This document shows, one piece after another, positions 50,986-60,785 of a stretch of DNA of 64,000 nucleotides. The DNA is from Rhodothermus marinus (GTDB taxonomy: Bacteria > Bacteroidota > Rhodothermia > Rhodothermales > Rhodothermaceae). The stretch is from contig NZ_AP019797.1 of the NCBI RefSeq assembly GCF_009936275.1, positions 1,747,890-1,811,889 on the forward strand. The letters run 5' to 3'. A program made the translations under genes and the position numbers. Under the pieces are notes generated by a model, which saw only the letters and a program-made list of their open reading frames with translations, had not been told where the DNA came from and ran no database searches. Within the stretch, counting starts at the first letter, position 1, and every line of letters begins with the position of its first letter.

Positions 50986-52665
50986 TCACACAGCACAGCA
51001 GCTGAGCTGGCGCACATCCTTGGTAAAGCCCAGCGCGGCCAGTTTGACGGCCTCGGACCAGGTCAGATAGGGATGAAACCGGCGGGCCAGCTCCGAGACC
51101 GGGATCTCGTAGCGCAGCGCCAGCGACAGCTCCATGACCAGTTCGCCGCCTTCGGGCGCCACGATCCGCGCGCCCAGCAGCCGGTCTGTCACCGGATCGC
51201 GCAGCAGCTTGATGAACCCGCGCGTATCGCGGCCCACCAGCGCCCGCGGCACCTCCGAAAGCGGTAGTACCGAAGTTTCATAATCCACGCCGGCTGCCTG
51301 CGCCTCGCGCTCGCTCAGGCCCACCCCGGCCACCTGGGGATCGGTGAATACCACCCAGGGTAGCGCGCTGTAGTCTCGCATCTCGTGCCGATTCATCAGG
51401 GCATTTTCGGCGGCCAGCTGGCCTTCGTAGGCGGCCGTGTACACGAACGGCGGATTGCCGATCACGTCGCCGGCCCCCAGCACGGTCGGCACCGCCGTCC
51501 GCAGCGTTTCGTCCACCTGCAGAAAACCCTGGCGGTCGGCGGCTATGCCCAGTGCCTCCAGGCCCAGATCGTCCGTGTTGCCCCGGCGGCCGGTCGCCAC
51601 CAGCAAATGCGAGCCCTCCAGCCGATGCGTCGCGCCATCTCGTTCATATGTGACCACCACGCTGCCCTCCTGCCAGGCTACCTCCACGACACGCGCCTCG
51701 GTCTGAACGTCGATTCCCTCCGCCTGCAGGTACGTTGTGAGCGCCTCAGCCACGTCGGCGTCTTCCTGTGGCAGGATCTGCGACAATAGCTCCAGCACCG
51801 TCACTCGGCTGCCCAGCCGGGCAAAGGCCTGAGCGTTTTCCAGTCCGATGTAGCCGCTGCCCAGTACGATCAGGTGCTCGGGTAGCACAGATAGCCGATA
51901 GAGTGTTTCGTTGGTGAGATAAGGGCCGTCGGCCAGACCCGGCACGGGCGGCAGTGCCGTGCGCGAACCTGTCGCGATCAGCACGGCCCGACCCGTGATC
52001 GTTTCGTCGCCCACCTGAATGGCAGTCGGACCGGCCAGCCGCGCTCGCCCTTCGCGAAAGACGATCTGCTGACCGTCGATGAGATCCAGGTACTTGTGCT
52101 GACGCAGTTCGTCGGTCAGCGCCTGCACCTGGCCGATTACGGCGCCGAAATCCTCCACCCGACTGGTGGAACGAATCCCTGCAAAGGGATGATGCGCCGC
52201 CCGGTGGTGGGCTTCGGCCGCCCGAATGAGCGCCTTCGAGGGCACACAGCCAACGTTCACGCACGTGCCGCCCGGCGGCAGGCCGTCGTTGACGATCAAG
52301 CTCCGGAAGCCCAGCTCCCGCGCCCGCAACGCCGCCGCAAACGCCGCCGAGCCACCGCCGATGATCAGCAGATCGTAATCGACCCGATCCAAACCGTCTC
52401 CTGCCGGCGTTTCGCCGCCGATTTCACGCACTACCTCCCAGGCCTCCAGTCGGTATCCGTGGCCGGCCTGTGCGACAGCCTTCTTGAGCGCTTCGGCATC
52501 GACAGCGTCGCCTTCCCAGGTTACTACAGCCCGGCCGCTCTGCCAGCCGGGCACCTGCGCGCGCTCCACACCGGGCACCCGCATGAGCGCCTGTTCGATC
52601 GTGCGCGCGCAATGCGCGCAGGTCATTCCCCCGATACGCAGTTCCAGGATCTTTTTCATAATCAT
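50986..52665 (-). CDS. merA: Mercuric reductase with N-terminal HMA domain
   Basis: A 559-residue flavoprotein reducing Hg(II) to Hg(0) with NADPH. The N-terminal heavy-metal-associated domain has 'GGMTCAHC' (residues 12-19). The redox-active pair is in 'GGTCVNVGCVPSK' (about residue 131), the FAD motif is 'DYDLLIIGGGSAAF', and the C-terminal Hg-binding pair is Cys556-Cys557 ('SCCAV'). The start overlaps the merTP stop by 4 bp, with GGAG just upstream. Confidence 0.95.
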   Translation of the reverse strand: MIMKKILELRIGGMTCAHCARTIEQALMRVPGVERAQVPGWQSGRAVVTWEGDAVDAEALKKAVAQAGHGYRLEAWEVVREIGGETPAGDGLDRVDYDLLIIGGGSAAFAAALRARELGFRSLIVNDGLPPGGTCVNVGCVPSKALIRAAEAHHRAAHHPFAGIRSTSRVEDFGAVIGQVQALTDELRQHKYLDLIDGQQIVFREGRARLAGPTAIQVGDETITGRAVLIATGSRTALPPVPGLADGPYLTNETLYRLSVLPEHLIVLGSGYIGLENAQAFARLGSRVTVLELLSQILPQEDADVAEALTTYLQAEGIDVQTEARVVEVAWQEGSVVVTYERDGATHRLEGSHLLVATGRRGNTDDLGLEALGIAADRQGFLQVDETLRTAVPTVLGAGDVIGNPPFVYTAAYEGQLAAENALMNRHEMRDYSALPWVVFTDPQVAGVGLSEREAQAAGVDYETSVLPLSEVPRALVGRDTRGFIKLLRDPVTDRLLGARIVAPEGGELVMELSLALRYEIPVSELARRFHPYLTWSEAVKLAALGFTKDVRQLSCCAV

Positions 52666-53207
52666 ACTCCATTTTTCAGTTTTGCATCGAATCCGGCGCC
52701 GCGAATGGCCTCAATAAGCTGCGCCACCGAAACCTTCTCCGCGTCGAAGCGCACGCGCGCCTCCGGCGGCTCCAGCGTTACCTCGGCTGCCTGCACGCCT
52801 TCCAGGCGACGCAGCGCATAGACCACGGCCTGACTGCACGCCTCGCATGTCATCCCCTGCACCTCCAGCACCACCTCCTGCACCGGCTCGCTACGGACCT
52901 GCTGCGCCATCGCGGTCGGATGCGTGCGTCCGATCAGCGACGGCGCGGCCAGCAGCCCCAGCACCAGCACCGTGCCCAGTCCCAGCAGCAACCGGCGCAT
53001 CTTCGGGCGCAAGCCGGTCTCGCAGTCGCAGTCGGGTTCCCGAACACGTCGCGCTTCCCGGTACCAGGCCAGTCCCAGAGCTCCCAGCGCCAGCGCCACA
53101 AAAAACGGCCGGTAGGGCTCCAGCGCCGAAAGCCGGCTCACCCAGGCACCCCCCACACCGACGGCCACAGCCGCCAGCGGGCCAACGCAACAGACCGAAG
53201 CCAGCAC
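52662..53207 (-). CDS. merT: Mercuric transport MerT-MerP fusion (5' end interrupted by an in-frame TGA)
   Basis: About 181 residues from the in-frame GTG at 53207. The MerT part has the Hg-binding pair in 'VCCVGPLAAVAVG' and three hydrophobic segments, with a cytosolic 'DCDCE' motif. The MerP/HMA part has 'QGMTCEACSQAVV' and ends 'GAGFDAKL'. Homology continues upstream of the GTG ('SSLLAAIGAGVL') back to a TGA at 53249-53247, and the same frame begins at ATG 53279, which overlaps the regulator stop (ATGA). Either the first ten codons are now separated by a nonsense mutation or a sequencing error, or translation restarts just after the TGA. Confidence 0.82.
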   Translation of the reverse strand: MLASVCCVGPLAAVAVGVGGAWVSRLSALEPYRPFFVALALGALGLAWYREARRVREPDCDCETGLRPKMRRLLLGLGTVLVLGLLAAPSLIGRTHPTAMAQQVRSEPVQEVVLEVQGMTCEACSQAVVYALRRLEGVQAAEVTLEPPEARVRFDAEKVSVAQLIEAIRGAGFDAKLKNGV

Positions 53208-53279
53208 GCCCGCACCTATGGCCGCCAGCAGGCTCGAACGGGCAATTCAGTCCGGCTTTTCCGTCCTGTTCGTGCTCAT
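53208..53279 (-). other. Stop-interrupted merT leader (TGA at codon 11)
   Basis: ATG 53279 (overlapping the regulator stop by 4 bp) gives ten codons 'MSTNRTEKPD', then TGA (53249-53247), then ATT and the same-frame MerT start region. The overlap implies the ATG is the ancestral start. Confidence 0.65.
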
Positions 53280-53689
53280 TGCGCTTCCTCCTTCAGGTTG
53301 AGGTTCAACTGAATGCGGTCCAGCTCCAGCTCGTCGAACAGTCGCACAAGCAGTCGGGCAAACGGATTGGCCGTGCAGACCCGGTAGTAGATCGTCTGCG
53401 CCTCCCGCCGCGCTTCGACGAGCGCCTTTTCGCGCAGGATTTTCAGGTGCCGCGAGACGGCCGGCTGCGAGATCTCGAAAATGTCGGCCAGGTCGCACAC
53501 GCACAGCTCCCCGGTCCGGTGCAACACGTAGAGCATGCGCAGCCGCGTCTCGTTGCCGGCCGCCTGCATGAAGGCCGCCAGTGCCACCAGGTGATCATTC
53601 CTGAGCGCCTCTTCGCGCAATCGGGCCAGCTTCTCCGGATCGACGGCCACCCGCACGCACGTGCGGTCGGTCACCTCGCGCCGCTTCAT
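53276..53689 (-). CDS. ArsR-family metalloregulator of the mercury operon
   Basis: A 137-residue winged-helix repressor. The HTH 'FEISQPAVSRHLKILREKAL' and the metal site 'ELCVCDLADI' (the alpha-3 C-x-C type) are clear. It replaces the usual MerR. The family represses in the apo form and is released by Hg(II), Cd(II), Pb(II) or As(III). It overlaps merT by 4 bp and has palindromes upstream. The N-terminal region has extra Cys ('RTCVRVAVD'). Confidence 0.9.
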   Translation of the reverse strand: MKRREVTDRTCVRVAVDPEKLARLREEALRNDHLVALAAFMQAAGNETRLRMLYVLHRTGELCVCDLADIFEISQPAVSRHLKILREKALVEARREAQTIYYRVCTANPFARLLVRLFDELELDRIQLNLNLKEEAQ

Positions 53690-53703
53690 AATTCTTAACA
53701 GAT

Positions 53704-53735
53704 TGGTTAATTAACTTTATTGTTATATAACAAAC
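53704..53735. promoter_or_regulatory. Operator/promoter of the mercury operon
   Basis: Two perfect palindromes sit 16-45 bp upstream of the ArsR-type start: GTTAATTAAC (53706-53715) and TTGTTATATAACAA (53720-53733). The stretch is very AT-rich in a GC-rich neighbourhood, as expected for a repressor site. Confidence 0.65.
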
Positions 53736-53901
53736 AAAACACACATTGTCAAGATCCCTGAGCCCAGATTTGAAAGAGGGCGCCACGCGCGGACGGGAAA
53801 AGCCTCAGCTTGTGCATGAACGGACAGGCTTTGCAGAAGCAGCGTCGTCCCGCTGGTGCGCAGACCTGAGCAACACGGTGCGCTTCGAACAGAAATCCAA
53901 C

Positions 53902-53929
53902 AAAAAACCCCGGCACGAAGCCGGGGTTT
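53902..53929 (-). terminator. Terminator after tRNA-Thr
   Basis: Ten-bp arms AAACCCCGGC (53905-53914) and GCCGGGGTTT (53920-53929), followed by a T run on the minus strand. Confidence 0.85.
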
Positions 53930-53932
53930 GAG

Positions 53933-54005
53933 AGCCAACGGCCGGACTCGAACCGGCGACCTGCTCATTACGAGTGAGCCGCTCTACCAGCTGAGCTACG
54001 TTGGC
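53933..54005 (-). tRNA. tRNA-Thr (anticodon CGU)
   Basis: A 73-nt cloverleaf on the minus strand: acceptor arms GCCAACG and CGTTGGC, D-arm GCTC/GAGC, anticodon arm GCTCA-CTCGTAA-TGAGC (anticodon CGU, reading ACG), T-arm GCCGG-TTCGAGT-CCGGC, U73. CCA is not encoded. A terminator follows. Confidence 0.95.
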
Positions 54006-54108
54006 TCGTAAGGCGCAAGTAAGTTAGCGAGCCATTTCACGCCGCGTCAAGCCGCAGGATCCCATCCAACGGCCGCCGACGCCAACCTTAACATTTCTTC
54101 AAGCAGCC

Positions 54109-54882
54109 CTACTGCTGTACGGTTTTATCCAGCGGCAATCCGAGCTGCTCGTAGAGTTGGCGACGCCCCTGTTTGTCGGCTTCCAGCACGCGCCGGGCCA
54201 GCCGGAACACCCGTGCGGCATGTTCGCGAGGGACGACCACCACGCCATCGCCGTCGGCCACGATCACGTCGCCGGGACGCACCAGCGCCCCGCCGATCTC
54301 GACGGGCCGGTTGACCGATTCCAGTTCGTTGCGTCCCGGACGAATGCCGCGTCCGCGCTGCAGCGGGTCCATGTAGAGCGGGATCTGCTGCTTGATGATC
54401 TCATCGGTGTCGCGCACGCTTCCGGTAGTCACAATGCCACGGGCGCCCCGGGCATACCAGAGCAGCGAGTTGTAGGAACCGATCGAGCCCGTATCGCCGT
54501 TGCCGCTGGCGTCGATGACGATCACCGTACCGGGCCGGATCAGGTCCACGAACGGCTCGGGCGACAGTTCGTTGTACCAGCGGCCGCTCCAGGCGTCGAA
54601 TGCTTCCTCGGGGATCGGATTCGGGACGATTTTGTTGGTCGGCACGTAGCGAACTGTCAGCGCAATCCCGCAGAAACGGTGTCGAAAATCCTCCAGATCG
54701 CGCCAGAGCGGCTGAATGCGCGTATCGACCAGCCCCACATTGCGCAGGCCGACCACGTCCATGGCATCGACCACGTCGGCCACGCGCAAACCTTCACAGA
54801 GCGCCAGCAGCGTCGAGTCGCTGACGGTCGTATCTTGTGGGGCCGCAAACAACAGGCTCAGCGTAAGCAGCAGGACGTTCAT
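54109..54882 (-). CDS. RraA/HMG-aldolase-fold protein with signal peptide
   Basis: A 257-residue RraA-family protein. The fold is indicated by 'VGLRNVGLVDTRI', 'IVTTGSVRDTDEI' and 'VIVADGDGVVVVPREHA', which form the metal- and substrate-binding loops in 4-hydroxy-4-methyl-2-oxoglutarate aldolases. Unusually it begins with a Sec-like leader ('MNVLLLTLSLLFAAPQD'), so it may be periplasmic, unlike classical cytosolic RraA. The substrate is unknown. Start is ATG 54882. Confidence 0.85.
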   Translation of the reverse strand: MNVLLLTLSLLFAAPQDTTVSDSTLLALCEGLRVADVVDAMDVVGLRNVGLVDTRIQPLWRDLEDFRHRFCGIALTVRYVPTNKIVPNPIPEEAFDAWSGRWYNELSPEPFVDLIRPGTVIVIDASGNGDTGSIGSYNSLLWYARGARGIVTTGSVRDTDEIIKQQIPLYMDPLQRGRGIRPGRNELESVNRPVEIGGALVRPGDVIVADGDGVVVVPREHAARVFRLARRVLEADKQGRRQLYEQLGLPLDKTVQQ

Positions 54883-54929
54883 GGCGTTTCGTTTACAGGT
54901 TACAATTTATCAGACAATACATAAAAACG

Positions 54930-56474
54930 ATGGATAAAACAAGCCCCTTTGCGATCCATCCGGCGCTGGCCGAGCTGCGTGCGCACCTGGCGCGCATGAT
55001 GGACCTCCGGGCGGCGGCCGCCCTGCTGGAATGGGATCAGGAGACCTACATGCCCGCCGGAGCAACCGCCGTGCGGGCCGAGCAGCTCGGCACGTTGCAT
55101 CGCCTGGCCCACGAGTGGTTCATCGCAGAGCGGACGGGCGAGCTGCTGGAAGCGGCCGCGGCCTCCGTGCGTGAGCTTCCTCCGGAGCACCTGGCCGTAC
55201 GGCTTGTCGAGGTCGTGCGCGAGGATTACGACAAAGCGCGACGGGTACCGCCCGAGCTGGTGGCCGCGCTGGCCCGCACCGAGTCGGAGGCCCGCGAGGC
55301 CTGGAAGCAGGCCCGCCAGGAGAATCATTACGCGGTGTTTGCGCCCTATCTGGAGCGGCTGCTGGCGCTCAACCGGGAAAAGGCCGAGGCGCTGGGGTAC
55401 GAAAAACATCCCTACGACGCCCTGCTGGACCAGTACGAGCCGGGCATGACCACCGAGGCGGTGCGCGTCCTTTTCGAGCAGTTGCGCGCCGAGCTGGTCC
55501 CGCTCGTTCGGGCGCTTGCCGACCAACCCCAACCCGAAGCGGCCTTCCTCCACCGCTACGTCGAGCCCGAGCGCCAGTGGGCCCTGAACCGCATGGTGCT
55601 GGAAGCCATTGGCTTCGATCTGCAGCGCGGGCGGCTGGACGCCTCGGTCCACCCGTTCAGCACCGGGATTGCCATTGCGGACGTGCGGCTGACCACCCGC
55701 ATCGATCCGCACGACTTCGCCAGCGGGCTGTTCGCCACGCTGCACGAGGCCGGACACGGACTCTACGAGCAGGGGATCGATCCCGTACTTGAGCGCACGC
55801 CGCTGGCCGACGGCGCCTCGCTGGGCCTGCACGAATCACAATCACGTCTCTGGGAAAACCTGATCGGCCGGAGTCTGCCTTTCTGGGAGTATTTCTATCC
55901 CCGGCTTCGGGAGTATTTTCCGGGCGTGCTCGACGACGTGCCGCTGGATGCCTTCTACCGGGCCATCAACCGCGTGCAGCCCTCGCTCATCCGCGTCGAG
56001 GCCGACGAGGTCACCTACAACCTGCACATCCTGCTTCGCTTCGAACTGGAAGTCGCCCTGATCGAGGGGAATCTTTCGGTGCAGGATCTTCCGGCCGCCT
56101 GGGACGAGGGCATGCAACGCTACCTCGGGCTACGGCCGGAGACGCTTCGCGAAGGGGTGTTGCAGGATATTCACTGGTCGCAGGGAGCTTTCGGGTACTT
56201 TCCGACCTATACTTTAGGGAACCTGATGTCGGCCCAGCTCTGGCGGGCCATCGAGCAGGAGATCCCGGACGTAGCAGCCTTCATGCAACAGGGAGATTTT
56301 CGCCCGATTCTTACCTGGTTGCGCACGCAAATCCACCGGCACGGCCGCGCCTGGAAGGCGCCGGTCCTGCTTGAGCAGGCCACGGGCCATCCGCTCGATG
56401 CGGAACCCTGGCTGACGTATATACGCAAAAAGTACCAGGCGCTGTATCCCGCAGCGTCCGTATCTTTGTCGTAG
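54930..56474 (+). CDS. Carboxypeptidase Taq, M32 metallopeptidase
   Basis: A 514-residue M32 zinc carboxypeptidase. The HExxH motif is in '[16 protein letters not shown]' (His271), with the third ligand downstream in '[15 protein letters not shown]'. It cleaves C-terminal amino acids with broad specificity. The length is standard for the family. It is cytosolic and a common thermophile enzyme. Confidence 0.95.
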   Translation: MDKTSPFAIHPALAELRAHLARMMDLRAAAALLEWDQETYMPAGATAVRAEQLGTLHRLAHEWFIAERTGELLEAAAASVRELPPEHLAVRLVEVVREDYDKARRVPPELVAALARTESEAREAWKQARQENHYAVFAPYLERLLALNREKAEALGYEKHPYDALLDQYEPGMTTEAVRVLFEQLRAELVPLVRALADQPQPEAAFLHRYVEPERQWALNRMVLEAIGFDLQRGRLDASVHPFSTGIAIADVRLTTRIDPHDFASGLFATLHEAGHGLYEQGIDPVLERTPLADGASLGLHESQSRLWENLIGRSLPFWEYFYPRLREYFPGVLDDVPLDAFYRAINRVQPSLIRVEADEVTYNLHILLRFELEVALIEGNLSVQDLPAAWDEGMQRYLGLRPETLREGVLQDIHWSQGAFGYFPTYTLGNLMSAQLWRAIEQEIPDVAAFMQQGDFRPILTWLRTQIHRHGRAWKAPVLLEQATGHPLDAEPWLTYIRKKYQALYPAASVSLS

Positions 56475-56500
56475 TTCAATCACCAGCCGAGAGAGCCTCT

Positions 56501-56830
56501 ATGGAGATCCCGGAAATCGCCTTTGAGTACTACAGCGAAAATCACGAGCTGACCGACGCGCTGAAGGCCAAGGTCGAGCAGCGCATTCAGAAGCTGGCGA
56601 AAAAACACCACGACATTACGGGCGTGTCGGTCGCCATCCAGCGGGTCGAGCATACCCATACGCCCCATGCTTACCGGGCACGGGTGGTCGTCTACCACAA
56701 ACCCGAGAATGTCGTGGCAACCGAAGTAGCTCCGACCGTAGAGGAGTCGCTGCTCCGCGCGCTGGACTCCGTTGAGCGTCAGGTGCGCGAGCAGCGTCGC
56801 AAGCTCCGCGAGCAATGGAAGCGCCCGTGA
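56501..56830 (+). CDS. hpf: Ribosome hibernation-promoting factor, short HPF/YfiA type
   Basis: A 109-residue ribosome-binding protein. The beta-alpha-beta core has 'ELTDALKAKVEQRIQKLAK' and 'YRARVVVYHKPENVVATEVA', and a basic C-terminal tail 'RRKLREQWKRP'. It stabilises inactive 70S or 100S ribosomes in stationary phase. It lacks the C-terminal dimerisation domain of long HPF. A terminator follows. Confidence 0.93.
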   Translation: MEIPEIAFEYYSENHELTDALKAKVEQRIQKLAKKHHDITGVSVAIQRVEHTHTPHAYRARVVVYHKPENVVATEVAPTVEESLLRALDSVERQVREQRRKLREQWKRP

Positions 56831-56844
56831 ATACAAAAAGTACA

Positions 56845-56878
56845 AAAAGGGGCGGTTCTTACACCGCCCCTTTTCATT
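56845..56878. terminator. Terminator between hpf and the convergent coiled-coil gene
   Basis: Eleven-bp arms AAAAGGGGCGG (56845-56855) and CCGCCCCTTTT (56864-56874). A and T flanks allow use on both strands. Confidence 0.85.
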
Positions 56879-56905
56879 TTACGCACCCATCAACAAGCTG
56901 CAGCT

Positions 56906-57310
56906 CTATTGTGCAGAAGGGCGTGTAGCCCGGGGCGTTTTGATCAACCGACCGCCACGCTGACGCAGCAGATCTTCCCGTAGAAAAATGAGCAGGTAGT
57001 CGCGGGCCACCTGGCTTTCGATTCCGGCCTGTTCGGCCCGATCGAAAAACTCGGCAAAGCTCAGCTCGTCGGGTAACTGTGCCAGGAAGGCCATGGCCTG
57101 CTGAAGCACCTCGGCCGACAGTTCCGGCAGCCCCTCTTCGGCGGAAGGTTGAAGCTCCTGAAACAGCCGATACAGCGTTACCTCTTCTCGAAGCCGCCGA
57201 TTTTCTTCTCGAAGCCGTTCGTTTTCCTCGATCAGGCGCTCAACCTCCCGCTGAAGCCAGGCTAACCGTTCCTGTACATAGGCAATGAAGTCTTTCGGGT
57301 CCAACGGCAT
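56906..57310 (-). CDS. Hypothetical coiled-coil protein
   Basis: A 134-residue protein. Residues 10-45 form a strong heptad coiled coil ('LIEENERLREENRRLREEV'). The rest is helical, ending 'DLLRQRGGRLIKTPRATRPS'. No family motif is recognised. ATG 57310 is chosen because the coiled coil starts soon after; the open frame extends 18 codons upstream without clear similarity. It may oligomerise or act as an adaptor. Confidence 0.7.
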   Translation of the reverse strand: MPLDPKDFIAYVQERLAWLQREVERLIEENERLREENRRLREEVTLYRLFQELQPSAEEGLPELSAEVLQQAMAFLAQLPDELSFAEFFDRAEQAGIESQVARDYLLIFLREDLLRQRGGRLIKTPRATRPSAQ

Positions 57311-57510
57311 CGAGAGCGATTCCCCTCCGGGACTACCGCGTGCAAGATCCGGGCTACGCGCCATCGGAGTCTTTCATGCATGCTTTACAGATAGTGTCCG
57401 AAAAGTTCGGCTCGGTTGACAAAAACTGTTGGCTCAGCAAACATGCGCCAACGGCGCATCCCCTGGCGTTATCTTCGGCGCAATTCCCCAACCTCTCTGC
57501 TTGCTCAAAT

Positions 57511-58332
57511 TTAAGCACGGCTGCATTTACGGGGAAGTGTTTTTCTGGAAAAACGGTGTTGTCGAAAATCAATAAAACGGTGGGTGGCCGCTTCATAGCA
57601 GTGCTCTTCAACCTGCACTGTTTCTTTTTCGATGCGAATGATGTTGTAGAAGTTCTTCTCGCGATGGGGACCACGTCCCCGGCTGCTTGTGGCCGTTCCG
57701 GCACTGACGATGACCACGCGGTGGCCGTCGGGCTGCACCACGACCGGCTCCACGTGGGCCACGTGCAGGTGCCCGCACAGGATGAATTCGATCCCGGCAC
57801 GGGCGATCACTTCCAGCGCCCGGCGGGCGCCCCGCGCCACGTCGTGCGGTCCCACCGCCTGCAGTTGCACCAGGTGGTGGTGAATCACCAGCATGCGCAC
57901 GGCCGAGGGCGGCACCGTGGCAAAGAATGCCTGCAGGTAGGCTAAATCTTCGGCGGTAAGACGGCCACCTTTAACGGTGGCGCCGTACGCCGTATTCAGG
58001 CCCAGCACGGCCACCTCATCGTTGACGAACGACGGCCGTAAATCGGTGGTGATGTACCGCCGATAGCGGGCCAGCGGCCGCACCAGTCGGCTCAGCGGCC
58101 GCCACCAGGGGTAGACATCGTGGTTGCCGGGCACCACCAGCGTTGTCGCGGGCAGCGCCTCCAGAAACGCCCGGGCAGCCCGGAACTGGCGTGGACGCGC
58201 ACGTTGCGTCAGGTCACCGCTGATGACCACCAGATCCGGCGCCTGGCGACGCACTTCCGCCAGCAGATCCTCGACGACGGCCCCGGAGGCCAGCCGTCCG
58301 AAGTGTAGATCAGAAAGATGCGCAATCACCAT
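57511..58332 (-). CDS. Calcineurin-like metallophosphoesterase
   Basis: A 273-residue phosphoesterase. Dimetal ligand motifs are in order: 'HLSDLHFG' (D-x-H), 'VVISGDLTQ' (G-D), 'VVPGNHDVYP' (G-N-H-D), 'IHHHLV' and 'CGHLHVAH' (G-H-x-H). The substrate cannot be told from sequence; cyclic nucleotides, lipids or nucleotides are possible. It begins just beyond the pdh terminator. The C-terminal 25 residues are Lys/Arg-rich. Confidence 0.9.
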   Translation of the reverse strand: MVIAHLSDLHFGRLASGAVVEDLLAEVRRQAPDLVVISGDLTQRARPRQFRAARAFLEALPATTLVVPGNHDVYPWWRPLSRLVRPLARYRRYITTDLRPSFVNDEVAVLGLNTAYGATVKGGRLTAEDLAYLQAFFATVPPSAVRMLVIHHHLVQLQAVGPHDVARGARRALEVIARAGIEFILCGHLHVAHVEPVVVQPDGHRVVIVSAGTATSSRGRGPHREKNFYNIIRIEKETVQVEEHCYEAATHRFIDFRQHRFSRKTLPRKCSRA

Positions 58333-58339
58333 GACCAGA

Positions 58340-58370
58340 AAAACAGACAGGCGGTCCGGTGAACCGCCTG
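58340..58370 (-). terminator. Terminator of the pyruvate dehydrogenase operon
   Basis: Arms CAGGCGGT (58348-58355) and ACCGCCTG (58363-58370). On the minus strand the stem is followed by TCTGTTTTT. It lies just beyond the E2 gene stop. Confidence 0.8.
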
Positions 58371-58404
58371 CCCTGAACGCATGGCTATGGCTGCAGGTGC
58401 CCGA

Positions 58405-59730
58405 CTACAGCAGCAGGTTCAGCGGCTCTTCCAGGTACTGCTGAACGGTCTTGAGGAAACGGGCGCCCGTAGCGCCGTCGACGATCCGGTGGTCGCACGA
58501 GAGCGTCAGCCGCATCCGCTTACCGGGCACGATCATGCCGTTCTTCACCACGGGCACATCGCGGATGGCGCCGATGGCCAGGATGCAGGCGTTCGGCGGG
58601 TTGATGATGGCCGTGAACTCCTCGATCCCGTACATCCCCAGGTTGCTCGTGGTGAAGGTCGCCCCTTCCATTTCCTGGGGTTGCAGTTTGCGCTGGCGTG
58701 CTTTTTCGGCTAGCGCGCGCGTCTCCTCGGCGATCTGGCCCAGCCCCTTCTGGTCGGCGTTGCGGATGACCGGCGTCACCAGCCCGTCCTCCAGCGCCAC
58801 GGCGATCCCGATGTGGATCTCTTTCCAGCGCCGGATTTCGCCTTCCTGCTCCAGGTAGGAGGCATTGATCTCGGGATGCTGGCGCAGCGCCAGCGCGCAG
58901 GCCTTCGTGATCAGGTCGTTGAAGGAGATCTTGGGCCGCCCCTGCGCTTCGGCCAGCTCGTTGAGCTGCTGGCGGAAGGCAACGGCTTTCTCGACGTCCA
59001 CGTCGACGGTCAGATAGAAGTGCGGCGCCGTGAACTTGCTCTGCGCCAGACGCCGCGCAATCGTACGGCGCATGGGCGTAATGGGCACCGACTCGTAGGG
59101 CAGCTCGGGCGCCGGCGTGGGCGTCGGGGCCGGAGCCGGTGCGGGCGCGGCTTCGGGCGCCGGTGCGGCCACCTCGACGGGCGGACGCTGACGGGCCAGC
59201 GCTGCCTCGATGTCACGGCGCACAATGCGTCCCTCCGGACCCGTCCCCTGAATGGTGCGCAGGTCCAGTCCGTACTCCCTGGCCAGTTTGCGGGCCAGCG
59301 GCGAGGCCTTGATGCGTGTCTCGGCGCCATCGCCGGCCGTCACCGCGGGAGCCGGAGCGCCATCTCCTGCACGCGCCGGCTGCTCGGCCTGTGGCGCCGA
59401 TTCGGCCGGGGCAGCCTCCGCCGTCGGCTCCGCCTTCGCGGGCGCCTCCTTTTTGCCGCTATAGCGTTCCAGAATCTCCGAAATATCCTCGCCTTCCTCC
59501 CCCAGCACAGCGATCAGCCCGCCGATGGGGACCGACTCGCCCTCTTTGACCACTTTCTTCAGCAAGACCCCGTCGTCGTACACTTCGAGGTCCATTGTTG
59601 CTTTATCCGTTTCCACCTGAGCGATCACGTCCCCGGCCGACACGCGCTGCCCTTCTTCCACCAGCCATGCCACCAGCACCCCCTCCTCCATCGTGTCGCT
59701 CATCTTGGGCATTTCAATGGGAATTGCCAT
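58405..59730 (-). CDS. pdhC: Pyruvate dehydrogenase E2, dihydrolipoamide acetyltransferase
   Basis: A 441-residue E2 component. The lipoyl domain carries the modified Lys in 'VETDKATMDLEV' (about residue 44). An Ala/Pro linker leads to the E3/E1-binding domain ('ASPLARKLAREYGLDL', about residues 140-175), another Pro-Ala linker, and the acetyltransferase core with 'LSCDHRIVDGATGARFL' (catalytic H-x-x-x-D-G). It is the third gene of the pdh operon, 32 bp after E1 beta. Confidence 0.95.
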   Translation of the reverse strand: MAIPIEMPKMSDTMEEGVLVAWLVEEGQRVSAGDVIAQVETDKATMDLEVYDDGVLLKKVVKEGESVPIGGLIAVLGEEGEDISEILERYSGKKEAPAKAEPTAEAAPAESAPQAEQPARAGDGAPAPAVTAGDGAETRIKASPLARKLAREYGLDLRTIQGTGPEGRIVRRDIEAALARQRPPVEVAAPAPEAAPAPAPAPTPTPAPELPYESVPITPMRRTIARRLAQSKFTAPHFYLTVDVDVEKAVAFRQQLNELAEAQGRPKISFNDLITKACALALRQHPEINASYLEQEGEIRRWKEIHIGIAVALEDGLVTPVIRNADQKGLGQIAEETRALAEKARQRKLQPQEMEGATFTTSNLGMYGIEEFTAIINPPNACILAIGAIRDVPVVKNGMIVPGKRMRLTLSCDHRIVDGATGARFLKTVQQYLEEPLNLLL

Positions 59731-59762
59731 GGTCGCTTATTGCTTTGATGGTTTCGGGGGAA

Positions 59763-60746
<984 letters not shown>

Positions 60747-60785
60747 GGTCTATCGTCTCGGTTAGGTTCTCGGGGATACACGAAA

